Positions 49,395-57,843 are shown, numbered from the stretch's first letter. The stretch: 64,000 nucleotides of DNA from Streptomyces sp. SCL15-4 (GCF_033366695.1 NZ_JAOBTQ010000001.1:6138001-6202000); one strand, 5' to 3'. The notes: a model not told the origin generated them from the sequence alone. Translations and numbers: made by a program.

Positions 49395-49907
49395 GTGAAC
49401 GCTGACAGCCGCGCGGTCCCGTCGGACCCGCCCCGCGGCGCCCCGCGCCCCACGCCGCCCCTCGGCCCCACGCCGTCCTTCGGCGCCCCGGGCCCGGCGC
49501 CGGCTTCCGTGTCCCTCCGGCGGCGGCTCGCCGGGCCCGCCGCGGTGTTCGCGGCCGCGGCCGGGGCCTTCGGGTACGTCGGCGCGGTCGACCCGAACGA
49601 ACCCGGCCACTACCCCGTCTGCCCCCTGTACCTGCTCACCGGCCTGTACTGCCCGGGCTGCGGCGGCCTGCGCAGCGCGCACGCGCTCGTCCACGGCGAT
49701 CTGCTCACCGCACTGCGCGACAACGCCGCTGCCGTGGCCGCCTACCTGGGCTGCGCCGTACTGTGGATGGTCTGGACGGTGCGCGCCGCGCGCGGCCGCC
49801 CGCTACGGACCGGCCTCGGTCCCGCACGGCTGTGGACCGCCGTCGTCCTGCTGCTGGCGTTCACCGCCGTGCGGAACCTGCCGTTCGGCGGCTGGCTCCG
49901 CCCGTGA
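49395..49907 (+). CDS. DUF2752 membrane protein
   Basis: A 170-residue protein with a long Pro/Ala-rich N terminus (about residues 1-48). DUF2752 follows, with the signature LYCPGCGGLRSAHALVHGD near residues 83-101 between three hydrophobic segments. The CPGCG motif could bind a metal or form a disulfide. No function is known for the family. GTG 49395 follows a -10-like CAGAAT. It stands alone between a terminator and trpC. Confidence 0.85.
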   Translation: MNADSRAVPSDPPRGAPRPTPPLGPTPSFGAPGPAPASVSLRRRLAGPAAVFAAAAGAFGYVGAVDPNEPGHYPVCPLYLLTGLYCPGCGGLRSAHALVHGDLLTALRDNAAAVAAYLGCAVLWMVWTVRAARGRPLRTGLGPARLWTAVVLLLAFTAVRNLPFGGWLRP

Positions 49908-49995
49908 CGCGCCCTGGACGGACGTCCACGGAGTGGGACCGCCGTCAACCGGATGCGAAGCCACCGCACCGCTGCGGATACCATCGCATTGACCA

Positions 49996-50011
49996 CGGCT
50001 TTCGGAAGCCG
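49996..50011 (+). promoter_or_regulatory. Small hairpin in the trpC leader
   Basis: CGGCTT (49996-50001) and AAGCCG (50006-50011) pair around a TCGG tetraloop, 33 bp before the trpC start. There is no U-tract and no Trp-rich leader peptide nearby, so a role in attenuation is not supported; RNA stability is possible. Confidence 0.45.
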
Positions 50012-50043
50012 AAGGAACCACCGTCTGGAAGGGGGCCGCTCGC

Positions 50044-50853
50044 GTGAGTGTGCTCGACGAGATCATCGACGGAGTCCGTGCCGACCTCGCCGAGCGGCAG
50101 GCACGCGTCAGCCTCGACGAGCTCAAGGAGCGCGCGGCCAAGGCCCCCGCCGCCAAGGACGGGGTGGCCGCGCTCAAGGGCGACGGCGTCAAGGTGATCT
50201 GCGAGGTCAAGCGCTCCAGCCCCTCCAAGGGCGCGCTGGCCGCCATCGCCGACCCGGCCGCACTCGCCGCGGACTACGAGGCGGGCGGCGCGTCCGTCAT
50301 CTCCGTCCTCACCGAACAGCGCCGCTTCGGCGGCTCGCTCGCCGACCTGGAGGCCGTCCGCGCCCGCGTGGACATCCCGGTGCTGCGCAAGGACTTCATC
50401 GTCACCTCGTACCAGCTGTGGGAGGCCCGCGCGTACGGCGCCGACCTCGCGCTGCTGATCGTGGCCGCCCTGGACCAGCCGGCCCTGGAGTCGCTGATCG
50501 AGCGCGCGGTGTCCATCGGCCTGACCCCCCTCGTCGAGGTCCACGACGAGGACGAGGTCGAGCGCGCGGTGGACGCGGGCGCCAAGATCATCGGCGTCAA
50601 CGCGCGCAACCTGAAGACGCTGGAGGTCGACCGCGGCACGTTCGAGCGGGTCGCTCCGGAGATCCCCGACACCCTCGTGAAGGTGGCCGAGTCCGGCGTG
50701 CGCGGCCCGCACGACCTGATCGCCTACGCCAACGCCGGCGCCGACGCCGTCCTGGTCGGCGAGTCCCTGGTCACCGGCCGCGACCCGAAGGCGGCGGTGG
50801 CCGACCTGGTGGCGGCGGGCGAACATCCGGCACTGCGCCACGGCCGCGGCTGA
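50044..50853 (+). CDS. trpC: Indole-3-glycerol phosphate synthase
   Basis: Closes the indole ring from CdRP. The 269-residue barrel is the single-function type without a fused TrpF, consistent with PriA supplying that step. It has [11 protein letters not shown] near residue 57 with the catalytic Glu and Lys, [12 protein letters not shown] near residue 82, [17 protein letters not shown] near residue 115, and [11 protein letters not shown] near residue 182. GTG 50044 has GGAAGGGGG about 12 bp upstream. trpM begins 21 bp after its stop. Confidence 0.96.
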   Translation: MSVLDEIIDGVRADLAERQARVSLDELKERAAKAPAAKDGVAALKGDGVKVICEVKRSSPSKGALAAIADPAALAADYEAGGASVISVLTEQRRFGGSLADLEAVRARVDIPVLRKDFIVTSYQLWEARAYGADLALLIVAALDQPALESLIERAVSIGLTPLVEVHDEDEVERAVDAGAKIIGVNARNLKTLEVDRGTFERVAPEIPDTLVKVAESGVRGPHDLIAYANAGADAVLVGESLVTGRDPKAAVADLVAAGEHPALRHGRG

Positions 50854-50860
50854 ATCCCGC

Positions 50861-50866
50861 TAGGCT
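50861..50866 (+). promoter_or_regulatory. Putative -10 of leaderless trpM transcript
   Basis: TAGGCT lies 8 nt before the ATG at 50875, without a ribosome site. Confidence 0.5.
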
Positions 50867-50874
50867 GGGCGCCG

Positions 50875-51045
50875 ATGACCACGCACACCCTGCCGTCCCG
50901 GGACCCGTACGCCCGCCTCGCGCGCGGCTGCCGGCCCCGTGGCTGCCGTGCCCCGGCCCGCCGGGTGCACGGCCGCAGGGTGAGGTATGTCATCGGTGAC
51001 GAACCCGGGCAGGTGAACGGGCGTCGATGGCACCGCGCCCCTTAG
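50875..51045 (+). CDS. trpM: TrpM, small modulator of tryptophan biosynthesis
   Basis: A 56-residue Arg-rich protein starting MTTHTLPSRDPYARLARGCR, with two Cys and one Trp near the end (RRWHRAP). By position between trpC and trpB and by size it is the orthologue of S. coelicolor TrpM, reported to modulate tryptophan synthesis and growth. It has no membrane helix. The -10-like TAGGCT 8 nt before the ATG suggests a leaderless message. Its stop codon TAG falls in the loop of a repeat hairpin at 51035-51051, so the last four codons come from that repeat. Confidence 0.85.
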   Translation: MTTHTLPSRDPYARLARGCRPRGCRAPARRVHGRRVRYVIGDEPGQVNGRRWHRAP

Positions 51046-51112
51046 GGGCGCGGGGAACTGCGCGAGAAGCCGCATACGGCACGCAGCCGACAGACGACCC
51101 GAGCCCCCACGG
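51035..51112 (+). repeat. Dispersed Streptomyces intergenic repeat
   Basis: GCGCCCC (51035-51041) and GGGGCGC (51045-51051) form a perfect stem around TTA, followed by GGGGAACTGCGCGAGAAGCC. From memory this GGGGCGCGGGGAACTGCGCGA block recurs between genes in many Streptomyces genomes. Its right edge, placed near 51112, is uncertain. The hairpin may end or thin transcription between trpM and trpB. Confidence 0.7.
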
Positions 51113-51152
51113 CGATCAGTTTTTCCCACAAAACTCACCGTGAGGTATCCGC

Positions 51153-52436
51153 ATGCCCAGCGAGTTCTTCATCCCCGACCCGGAGGGTCAGGTCCCCACG
51201 CCCGAAGGCTACTTCGGCGCGTTCGGCGGCAAGTTCATCCCGGAGGCCCTCGTCGCCGCCGTGGACGAGGTCGCCGTCGAGTACGACAAGGCCAAGCACG
51301 ACCCCGAGTTCGCCCGCGAACTCGACGACCTGCTGGTCCACTACACCGGCCGCCCGTCGGCGCTCACCGAGGTCCCCCGCTTCGCCGAACACGCCGGCGG
51401 CGCCCGTGTGTTCCTCAAGCGCGAGGACCTCAACCACACCGGCTCGCACAAGATCAACAACGTGCTCGGCCAGGCCCTGCTCACCAAGCGCATGGGCAAG
51501 ACCCGGGTCATCGCCGAGACCGGGGCCGGCCAGCACGGCGTCGCGACGGCCACCGCCTGCGCGCTGTTCGGCCTGGACTGCACCATCTACATGGGCGAGG
51601 TCGACACCCTGCGGCAGGCCCTGAACGTGGCCCGGATGCGCATGCTCGGTGCCGAGGTCGTCGCCGTGAAGTCCGGCAGCCGCACCCTGAAGGACGCCAT
51701 CAACGAGGCGTTCCGGGACTGGGTCGCCAACGTCGACCACACCCACTACCTGTTCGGCACGGTCGCCGGACCGCATCCCTTCCCGGCCATGGTCCGCGAC
51801 TTCCACCGGGTCATCGGCGTCGAGGCCCGCCGCCAGCTGCTGGAGCGCGCCGGGCGCCTGCCGGACGCGGCCGTCGCCTGCGTCGGCGGCGGCTCCAACG
51901 CCATCGGCCTCTTCCACGCCTTCATCCCCGACGAGGGCGTCCGCCTGATCGGCTGCGAGCCGGCCGGCCACGGCGTCGAGACCGGCGAGCACGCGGCCAC
52001 CCTCACCGCCGGCGAACCCGGCATCCTGCACGGCTCCCGCTCCTACGTCCTCCAGGACGACGAGGGCCAGATCACCGAGCCGTACTCCATCTCGGCCGGC
52101 CTGGACTACCCGGGCATCGGCCCGGAGCACTCCTACCTGAAGGACTCCGGCCGCGGCGAATACCGCGCGGTCACCGACGACGCGGCCATGCGGGCACTGC
52201 GCCTGCTGTCGCGCACCGAGGGCATCATCCCGGCCATCGAGAGCGCCCACGCCCTGGCCGGCGCCCTGGAGGTCGGCCGGGAACTGGGCCCCGACGGCCT
52301 GATCGTCGTGAACCTGTCCGGCCGCGGCGACAAGGACATGGACACCGCCGCGCGCTACTTCGGCCTGTACGACACCGACGCCGAGGTCGCGGCCGACGCC
52401 GCCGACACCGCCGAGATCGAGGGGGACGCCAAGTGA
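51153..52436 (+). CDS. trpB: Tryptophan synthase beta subunit
   Basis: Joins indole with serine to give tryptophan, using PLP. The 427-residue product has [15 protein letters not shown] near residue 93 with the PLP lysine, [14 protein letters not shown] near residue 122, the phosphate loop VGGGSNAIG near residue 248 and the [10 protein letters not shown] block near residue 319. ATG 51153 has a GAGG ribosome site at 51139-51144. It overlaps trpA by 4 nt. A repeat element separates it from trpM. Confidence 0.97.
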   Translation: MPSEFFIPDPEGQVPTPEGYFGAFGGKFIPEALVAAVDEVAVEYDKAKHDPEFARELDDLLVHYTGRPSALTEVPRFAEHAGGARVFLKREDLNHTGSHKINNVLGQALLTKRMGKTRVIAETGAGQHGVATATACALFGLDCTIYMGEVDTLRQALNVARMRMLGAEVVAVKSGSRTLKDAINEAFRDWVANVDHTHYLFGTVAGPHPFPAMVRDFHRVIGVEARRQLLERAGRLPDAAVACVGGGSNAIGLFHAFIPDEGVRLIGCEPAGHGVETGEHAATLTAGEPGILHGSRSYVLQDDEGQITEPYSISAGLDYPGIGPEHSYLKDSGRGEYRAVTDDAAMRALRLLSRTEGIIPAIESAHALAGALEVGRELGPDGLIVVNLSGRGDKDMDTAARYFGLYDTDAEVAADAADTAEIEGDAK

Positions 52437-53251
52437 GCGGGAACATCCGGCTGCTGTCGGACACCCTCGCGGGCGCCAAGGCCGAGGGCCGCTCCGCGCT
52501 CATCGCCTACCTCCCGGCCGGGTTCCCGACCGTGGACGGCGGCATCGACGCGATCAAGGCCGCCCTGGACGGCGGCGCGGACGTGGTCGAGGTCGGCCTG
52601 CCGCACAGCGACCCGGTCCTGGACGGCCCGGTCATCCAGACCGCCGACGACATCGCCCTGCGCGGCGGTGTGCGGATCGCCGACGTCATGCGCACGGTCC
52701 GGGAGGCGTACCAGGCCACCGGCAAGCCGATCCTGGTCATGACGTACTGGAACCCCATCGACCGCTACGGCGTCGAGCGCTTCACCGCCGAGCTGGCCGA
52801 GGCGGGCGGCGCCGGCTGCATCCTGCCCGACCTGCCCGTGCAGGAGTCGGCGCTCTGGCGCGAGCACGCCGAGAAGCACGGCCTGGCGACGATCTTCGTC
52901 GTGGCGCCGAGCAGCAAGGACGCGCGGCTCGTCGAGATCACCGCCGCGGGCAGCGGCTTCGTCTACGCCGCCTCCCTCATGGGTGTCACCGGCACCCGCG
53001 AGTCCGTCGGCGAGCAGGCCCAGGACCTGGTCCGGCGCACCCGCGCGACCGGCACCGGCCTGCCCGTCTGCGTCGGCCTCGGCGTCTCCAACCGGGCCCA
53101 GGCCGCCGAGGTCGCCGGCTTCGCCGACGGCGTGATCGTCGGCTCGGCGTTCGTGAAGCGGATGCTGGACGCGCCGGACGAGGCCGCCGGCCTCGCGGCG
53201 GTCCGCGAGCTGGCCGGGGACCTGGCGAAGGGCGTGCGCGGACAGGCGTGA
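52433..53251 (+). CDS. trpA: Tryptophan synthase alpha subunit
   Basis: Splits indole-3-glycerol phosphate into indole, channelled to TrpB, and glyceraldehyde 3-phosphate. The 272-residue barrel has [18 protein letters not shown] near residue 50 with the catalytic Glu. The second catalytic Asp lies in the [12 protein letters not shown] stretch near residue 128, and LMGVTGTR near residue 182 is the loop region. GTG 52433 overlaps the trpB stop as GTGA. A strong hairpin follows 70 bp after the stop. Confidence 0.96.
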   Translation: MSGNIRLLSDTLAGAKAEGRSALIAYLPAGFPTVDGGIDAIKAALDGGADVVEVGLPHSDPVLDGPVIQTADDIALRGGVRIADVMRTVREAYQATGKPILVMTYWNPIDRYGVERFTAELAEAGGAGCILPDLPVQESALWREHAEKHGLATIFVVAPSSKDARLVEITAAGSGFVYAASLMGVTGTRESVGEQAQDLVRRTRATGTGLPVCVGLGVSNRAQAAEVAGFADGVIVGSAFVKRMLDAPDEAAGLAAVRELAGDLAKGVRGQA

Positions 53252-53320
53252 CGCACGGGCGCGAGGGACCGCGATGTCCCGTATCGCGTGATTCGGTCAC
53301 TCGAACGGGTGGACCTCGGA

Positions 53321-53347
53321 CCGGGGAGGCGCGCTGCGCCTCCCCGG
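53321..53347 (+). terminator. Terminator after trpA
   Basis: A perfect 12 bp stem, 53321-53332 with 53336-53347, with a 3-nt loop, followed by a T-rich stretch. It ends only 14 bp before the start of the next gene. Confidence 0.85.
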
Positions 53348-53361
53348 TTCGTTCTGGTGGT

Positions 53362-54135
53362 GTGAGCGAGAAGAACCGTGACGGAAAGCGCACCGCCCGG
53401 GAGCGGCTGGCGGTCGAGCGCGAGAAGCAGAGGGCCGCGGACAAGCGGCGGCGGGCGCTGATCGTGGGCGCGAGCGTCGTCTGCGTCCTGGGCCTGGCGG
53501 CGGTGGCCGGCGTCGTCGCCGCGAACGCCGGCAAGGACAAGAGCACCGACGCGGGCCCGACCGTGGCCCCTTCCGGCGCGCGGGGCAAGGACAGCCTCGC
53601 GATCCCGGTCGGCAAGGACGGCGCCAGGTCGACGCTCACCGTCTGGGAGGACTTCCGCTGCCCGGCCTGCCAGGCCTTCGAGGTGGCGTACCGGCCGACG
53701 CTCCACGAACTCACCGACGCCGGCAAGCTCAGAGTCGAATACCACCTGGTCCGGCTGATCGACGGCAATCTCGGCGGCACCGGCTCGCTGCGCGCCGCCA
53801 ACGCCGCGGCCTGCGCCCAGGACGCCGGAAAGTTCCGTGACTACCACGACGTGCTGTTCGCGAACCAGCCCAAGGAGACCGACGACGCCTTCGCGGACAA
53901 CGACAAGCTGACCGGGCTGGCCGGCAAGGTCGAGGGCCTGGACACGCCCGCCTTCCGCGCGTGCGTGAAGAACGGCACCCACGACAGCTGGGTGGACAAG
54001 TCCCACCAGGCCTTCAAGTCCGGCGACTTCGGCGGCACGCCGACGGTGCTGCTCGACGGCAGGAACATCTACCAGGACCGCACGATGACCCCGGCCAAGC
54101 TCAAGCAGATGGTGGAGGCGGCCGACCGGGGGTGA
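53362..54135 (+). CDS. Membrane-anchored DsbA-like thiol-disulfide protein (CPAC)
   Basis: The 257-residue product has a basic cytoplasmic tail (TARERLAVEREKQRAADKRRR), one membrane helix at about residues 33-55 and a DsbA-like domain. The active site is DFRCPACQAFE near residue 100, and the cis-proline block is FGGTPTVLLDGR near residue 229. It is a paralogue of the protein at 22956-23768 with the same layout. GTG 53362 starts only 14 bp after the trpA terminator stem and lacks a clear ribosome site, so its promoter position is puzzling. An upstream in-frame start overlapping trpA is less likely. Confidence 0.85.
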   Translation: MSEKNRDGKRTARERLAVEREKQRAADKRRRALIVGASVVCVLGLAAVAGVVAANAGKDKSTDAGPTVAPSGARGKDSLAIPVGKDGARSTLTVWEDFRCPACQAFEVAYRPTLHELTDAGKLRVEYHLVRLIDGNLGGTGSLRAANAAACAQDAGKFRDYHDVLFANQPKETDDAFADNDKLTGLAGKVEGLDTPAFRACVKNGTHDSWVDKSHQAFKSGDFGGTPTVLLDGRNIYQDRTMTPAKLKQMVEAADRG

Positions 54136-54217
54136 GCGTTCTGCCCGCCCCCGTTATGGACCCGTAGCCGGGCTGCTTGCCGTCCCCACGGCCCGGCACG
54201 GTAGCGTCGGATCTGCC

Positions 54218-55159
54218 ATGAACCTTGCCTACATCCCCAGCCCGTCGCACGGGGTGCTGTACCTCGGCCCCATCCCGCTGCGCGGCTACGCCATCTGCAT
54301 CATCATCGGCGTCTTCGTTGCCGTCTGGTTCGGCAACAAGCGCTGGATCGCCCGCGGCGGGCAGTCCGGCACGGTCGCCGACATCGCCGTCTGGGCCGTA
54401 CCGTTCGGCCTGGTCGGCGGCCGGCTCTACCACGTGATCACGGACTACGAGCTGTACTTCAGCGAGGGCCGTGACTGGGTGGACGCCTTCAAGGTGTGGG
54501 AGGGCGGCCTGGGCATCTGGGGCGCCATCGCGCTCGGCGCGCTCGGCGCGTGGATCGGCGCGCGGCGCCGGGGCATCCCGATGCCCGCCTACGCCGACGC
54601 CGTGGCGCCCGGCATCGCGTTCGCGCAGGCCATCGGCCGCTGGGGCAACTGGTTCAACCAGGAGCTGTACGGCCGGGAGACCCACGTCCCCTGGGCGCTG
54701 CACATCACCTCCGCCGAGGGCGGCCGGGTGCCGGGGTACTACCACCCGACGTTCCTCTACGAATCCCTGTGGTGCGTCGGCGTCGGCCTGCTGGTGATCT
54801 GGGCCGACCGCCGCTTCAAGCTGGGGCATGGCCGGGCGTTCGCCCTGTACGTCGCCGCGTACTGCGCGGGCCGCGGCTGGATCGAATACCTGCGCGTGGA
54901 CGACGCCCACCACATCCTGGGCCTCCGCCTCAACGTCTGGACCGCCCTGATCGTCTTCCTGCTGGCGGTGGCGTACATCGTGGTGTCGGGGAGGAAGCGG
55001 CCGGGCCGGGAGGCCGTGGTCGAACCCGCGGCCGTCTCCGGCGGTCCGGCCGGGGACACGGAGGGCGTCGCCGAGGACGAGGCGGTCAAGACCGGGACCA
55101 CCGAGGAGTCGGCGGAGCAGTCGCCGAAGGACGAGGCGGAGTCGGCCAAGAAGGTCTGA
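54218..55159 (+). CDS. lgt: Prolipoprotein diacylglyceryl transferase
   Basis: Lgt moves diacylglycerol from phosphatidylglycerol to the lipobox Cys of prolipoproteins. The 313-residue product has seven helices. It shows VGGRLYHVITDYE near residue 67, with the conserved Arg and His, and the signature IGRWGNWFNQELYGRETH near residue 141. A charged Glu/Lys-rich C-terminal tail of about 55 residues follows the last helix, an addition usual in Streptomyces. TAGCGT at 54202-54207 is a possible -10. A strong hairpin follows its stop. Confidence 0.96.
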   Translation: MNLAYIPSPSHGVLYLGPIPLRGYAICIIIGVFVAVWFGNKRWIARGGQSGTVADIAVWAVPFGLVGGRLYHVITDYELYFSEGRDWVDAFKVWEGGLGIWGAIALGALGAWIGARRRGIPMPAYADAVAPGIAFAQAIGRWGNWFNQELYGRETHVPWALHITSAEGGRVPGYYHPTFLYESLWCVGVGLLVIWADRRFKLGHGRAFALYVAAYCAGRGWIEYLRVDDAHHILGLRLNVWTALIVFLLAVAYIVVSGRKRPGREAVVEPAAVSGGPAGDTEGVAEDEAVKTGTTEESAEQSPKDEAESAKKV

Positions 55160-55174
55160 CCGCCGGTTCCACGA

Positions 55175-55212
55175 CGCCGAGGGCGCCCGGAGTGTTCCGG
55201 GCGCCCTCGGCG
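55175..55212. terminator. Long perfect hairpin between lgt and the ribokinase gene
   Basis: A perfect 17 bp stem (55175-55191 with 55196-55212) around a GTGT loop, without a U-tract, between convergent genes. It is one of the strongest stems in the window and probably ends transcription both ways. Confidence 0.85.
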
Positions 55213-55270
55213 TGTTCCGGCTGTGGGGCCGGGCGGGTCCGGGCCGGCGTGCTCGCCCGTGGGCGGGTGC

Positions 55271-56164
55271 TCAGGTGCTGTAGCGGGCCTCGATCTCCGG
55301 GCGGTACGGCATCGACGCGGACGCCCCTTCCCGCTGGACGGAGATCGAGGCCGCGGCGGCGGCCCAGGTCAGGGCCTCGCGCACCGGTTTCTCCTCGGCG
55401 AGGGCCACGGCGAGGGTGCCGACGAAGGTGTCGCCCGCTCCGGTGGAGTCGACGGCGGTCACGCGGGGCGCGGGGACCACGAGCGGCTCGGTGCCCCGGG
55501 CCAGATACAGGCAGCCCGCCGCGCCCAGGGTGACGACGACCTCCGGCACCGGCTCCAGCAGGGCCGCCGCCGCCTCGCGCGGGTCGGCGCGGCCGGTCAG
55601 GGTGACCGCCTCGTACTCGTTGGGCACCAGCAGGTCGACGGCGCGCAGCAGCTCGGGCGGCAGCGGCCGGACCGGGGACGGGGTGAGCACCGTACGCACG
55701 CCGTGCCGGCGGGCCGCCTGTGCGCCCGCGACGACCGCCGCGAGCGGGATCTCCAGTTGCAGCAGCAGCGCGTCGGCGGTGGCGATCAGTCCCTCGTCAC
55801 CGGGGGAGAGGTGGTCGACGGTGCCGTTGGCGCCGGGGATGACGACGATCGCGTTGCCGCCCTCGGCGTCCACCACGATGTGCGCGGTGCCGGACGGGCC
55901 CTCCACCGTGCGCAGGAAGTCGGTGTCCACGCCGGAGTGTTCGAGGGTGTCGCGCAGCCGGGCGCCGTGGGCGTCGGTGCCGACCGCGCCGATCATCGAG
56001 ACGGTCGCGCCGGCGCGGGCCGCTGCGATGGCCTGATTGGCGCCCTTGCCGCCGGGCACCGTACGGAACTCCCGCCCGGTCACGGTCTCCCCGCGCCGGG
56101 GTGCCCGGTCGACGTAGGTGACGAGGTCCATGTTGGTGCTGCCGAGGACCGCGATATGGGTCAT
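55271..56164 (-). CDS. rbsK: Ribokinase (PfkB family)
   Basis: Phosphorylates ribose to ribose 5-phosphate. The 297-residue product starts MTHIAVLGSTNMDLVTYVDR and has the first PfkB signature FRTVPGGKGANQAIAAARAG near residue 33. The second signature is DSTGAGDTFVGTLAVAL near residue 240, with the catalytic Asp. ATG 56164 overlaps the stop of the upstream ADP-ribosylglycohydrolase gene as ATGA, so the two are translationally coupled. The pairing suggests salvage of ribose from ADP-ribose or nucleosides (inferred). Confidence 0.9.
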   Translation of the reverse strand: MTHIAVLGSTNMDLVTYVDRAPRRGETVTGREFRTVPGGKGANQAIAAARAGATVSMIGAVGTDAHGARLRDTLEHSGVDTDFLRTVEGPSGTAHIVVDAEGGNAIVVIPGANGTVDHLSPGDEGLIATADALLLQLEIPLAAVVAGAQAARRHGVRTVLTPSPVRPLPPELLRAVDLLVPNEYEAVTLTGRADPREAAAALLEPVPEVVVTLGAAGCLYLARGTEPLVVPAPRVTAVDSTGAGDTFVGTLAVALAEEKPVREALTWAAAAASISVQREGASASMPYRPEIEARYST

Positions 56165-57522
56165 GAGCGGGTCGCCTCCAGGTGGGTGAGGTGGGCGAGG
56201 GTGTCGAAGCCGGTGCCGTCGAACTCGGCGAGGGCGCTGGCGAGCCGGTTCTTCAGCGGGGCCCGCCAGCGGTCGGGGAGCGCGCCGGGGGCGCCGGCGA
56301 GCAGCCCGGCGATGCCGCCGGCACTCGCGCCGGCGGAGCCCGTGGCCCAGCCGCCGGACACGGCACGGCAGACGGAGCCGGAGAAGTCGCCGTCCGCATG
56401 CGTGAGCGCGGCGGCGACCAGCGCGGTGACGGGGACGGCGTGGGCCCGGTGGTGGGTGGTCGCGTAGCGGGCGTGGAGGTCGTCCACGACGTCCTCGAAG
56501 TCCTCGCTGCGGCGGGCCAGCGCGACGGCGTGGTCGACGGCCGCCGCCAGCCGCGAGCGGGGCGGGACCACCGCGCGGCCGGCCCGCAGACAGGCGTGGA
56601 CGTCGTGGGTGCCCGGGGCGGCGGTGGCGATGGCGGCGGCGGTGAACATCGCGGCGTAGACACCGTTGGCGGTGTGGGTGAGGACCGCGTCCCGGTGCGC
56701 CTGCTCGGCGGCGGCGGCCGGGTCGCCGGGGTTGGTCCAGCCGTGCACGTCGGCGCGGACCAGCGCGCCGGTCCACTCGCGGAACGGGTTGCGGTGGCGG
56801 GCGGTGTGCGGGGGCTCGATGCCGCAGAGCAGATTGCGGCAGGCGAGGCGCTCGGCGGCGCGGGTGCGGCCGGGCGCGAGCGTGTCGAGCCAGAGCCGGG
56901 CCACGTCGTCGGTGGAGAAGCGGCGTCCGTGGCGCCGCAGCAGCAGGAGGTTGAGGAGCAGGTGGTCGAGGTCGGCGTCCTCGGGCATGCCGTCGATGTT
57001 CTCGGCGAGGCAGGTGGCGGCGGAGCGGCGGTCCCAGGGATGGGCGGCGAGCAGGCCGGCGGGGACGCCTTTGGCGGTGAAGTAGCCGGTGAGCGGCCGG
57101 TTTCCGGCCGCCTCGGCGAGGGCGCGGATGCCGTCGAGGCCGAGCTGCCCGACGGGTCTGCCGAGGAGGCGGCCGACGGCCCGGCCGAGCCAGGCGGCTT
57201 CGAGGGCGCGGGGGTGCGGAGCGGCGGGGGAGCGGCGGGCGGGCCAGTCGGGGCACAGGGACTTCAGGCGGGCCAGGTCGGTCGGCTCGTCCTCGGCGAA
57301 GCGGCCGGGCAGGTCGGCGAGTTCGTCGAGCAGGTCCTCCGCCAGCAGGCGCAGATAGCGGGAGACGCCGGGTGCGCGGGCGTCCGCCCGCTCCGCCGCC
57401 TCCGGGCCGCCGGCCGCCCGCCAGCGCGCCTCCACCGCCTTGGGCTCACGCCCGTCCAGCCGGGCCTGGCGCAGTTCGTGGACCAGCAGATCCTCCGGCT
57501 GGACCCAGGTCAGACGGAGCAC
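56161..57522 (-). CDS. ADP-ribosylglycohydrolase-family protein
   Basis: Family members cleave ADP-ribosyl bonds with two Mg2+ ions. The 453-residue product has an N-terminal region with WLGRAVGRLLGRPVGQLGLDGIR (two spans), a degenerate entry block TCLAENIDGMPEDADLDHLLL near residue 175, and the ending GWATGSAGASAGGIAGLLAGAP. The usual metal-binding DDT near the start and DTDT near the end are not clear, so activity may be changed. GTG 57522 has GGAGG 6 bp upstream. It overlaps rbsK by 4 nt. Confidence 0.75.
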   Translation of the reverse strand: MLRLTWVQPEDLLVHELRQARLDGREPKAVEARWRAAGGPEAAERADARAPGVSRYLRLLAEDLLDELADLPGRFAEDEPTDLARLKSLCPDWPARRSPAAPHPRALEAAWLGRAVGRLLGRPVGQLGLDGIRALAEAAGNRPLTGYFTAKGVPAGLLAAHPWDRRSAATCLAENIDGMPEDADLDHLLLNLLLLRRHGRRFSTDDVARLWLDTLAPGRTRAAERLACRNLLCGIEPPHTARHRNPFREWTGALVRADVHGWTNPGDPAAAAEQAHRDAVLTHTANGVYAAMFTAAAIATAAPGTHDVHACLRAGRAVVPPRSRLAAAVDHAVALARRSEDFEDVVDDLHARYATTHHRAHAVPVTALVAAALTHADGDFSGSVCRAVSGGWATGSAGASAGGIAGLLAGAPGALPDRWRAPLKNRLASALAEFDGTGFDTLAHLTHLEATRS

Positions 57523-57641
57523 GGGCGGCCTCCGCGCGCGGTGCGCACCCGCTCGTGCGCGTCGAGGCGGTCGCGGGCGCGGGCGGGGCCGGCGAGCGCA
57601 CCGGGACCGGGACCACTGCTTTGTTCTGCTGTGGGCGTCAT
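57510..57641 (-). CDS. Possible 43-aa upstream ORF of the ADP-ribosylglycohydrolase gene
   Basis: An ATG at 57641 opens 43 codons starting MTPTAEQSSGPGPG and ending GGRPCSV, whose TGA overlaps the next gene's start by 13 nt. The GGAGG of the next gene lies inside it, so it could couple translation. Its composition gives no family. It may be just leader sequence. Confidence 0.3.
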   Translation of the reverse strand: MTPTAEQSSGPGPGALAGPARARDRLDAHERVRTARGGRPCSV

Positions 57642-57811
57642 GCCCCGAATCATCCCTCCTGTGGCGGGTCGCGCGGGGCCCTTTGCGGATGTGTCCCACG
57701 GGAGGGTGCCGAGGAGCCCCGGGATCTTGCTTAGCTCAGCCTTTCCTTGCTGGCGGAGGGTGAGCCGGCGGCGTAAGTTTGGTCCTGTCGAAAAGTAGAA
57801 CTCGTCCAAAG

Positions 57812-57830
57812 TTAGCTTTGGCTAAGCTTT
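57812..57830. promoter_or_regulatory. Probable iron box (DmdR/IdeR-type) before the VIT gene
   Basis: TTAGCTTTGGCTAAGCTTT matches the 19-bp IdeR/DmdR1 consensus (TTAGGTTAGGCTAACCTAA) at 14 positions. It contains a perfect TTAGC/GCTAA inverted repeat and ends 13 bp before the start codon. TAAGCT inside it could be the -10. A weaker similar stretch lies near 57732-57750. Iron control is inferred. Confidence 0.6.
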
Positions 57831-57843
57831 CCTGGGGGCCCGC

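Noticed and set aside
49944..50043. A trp attenuator with a leader peptide before trpC
   Set aside because: No short frame with Trp codons, no competing hairpins and no U-tract were found; only one small stem-loop is present.
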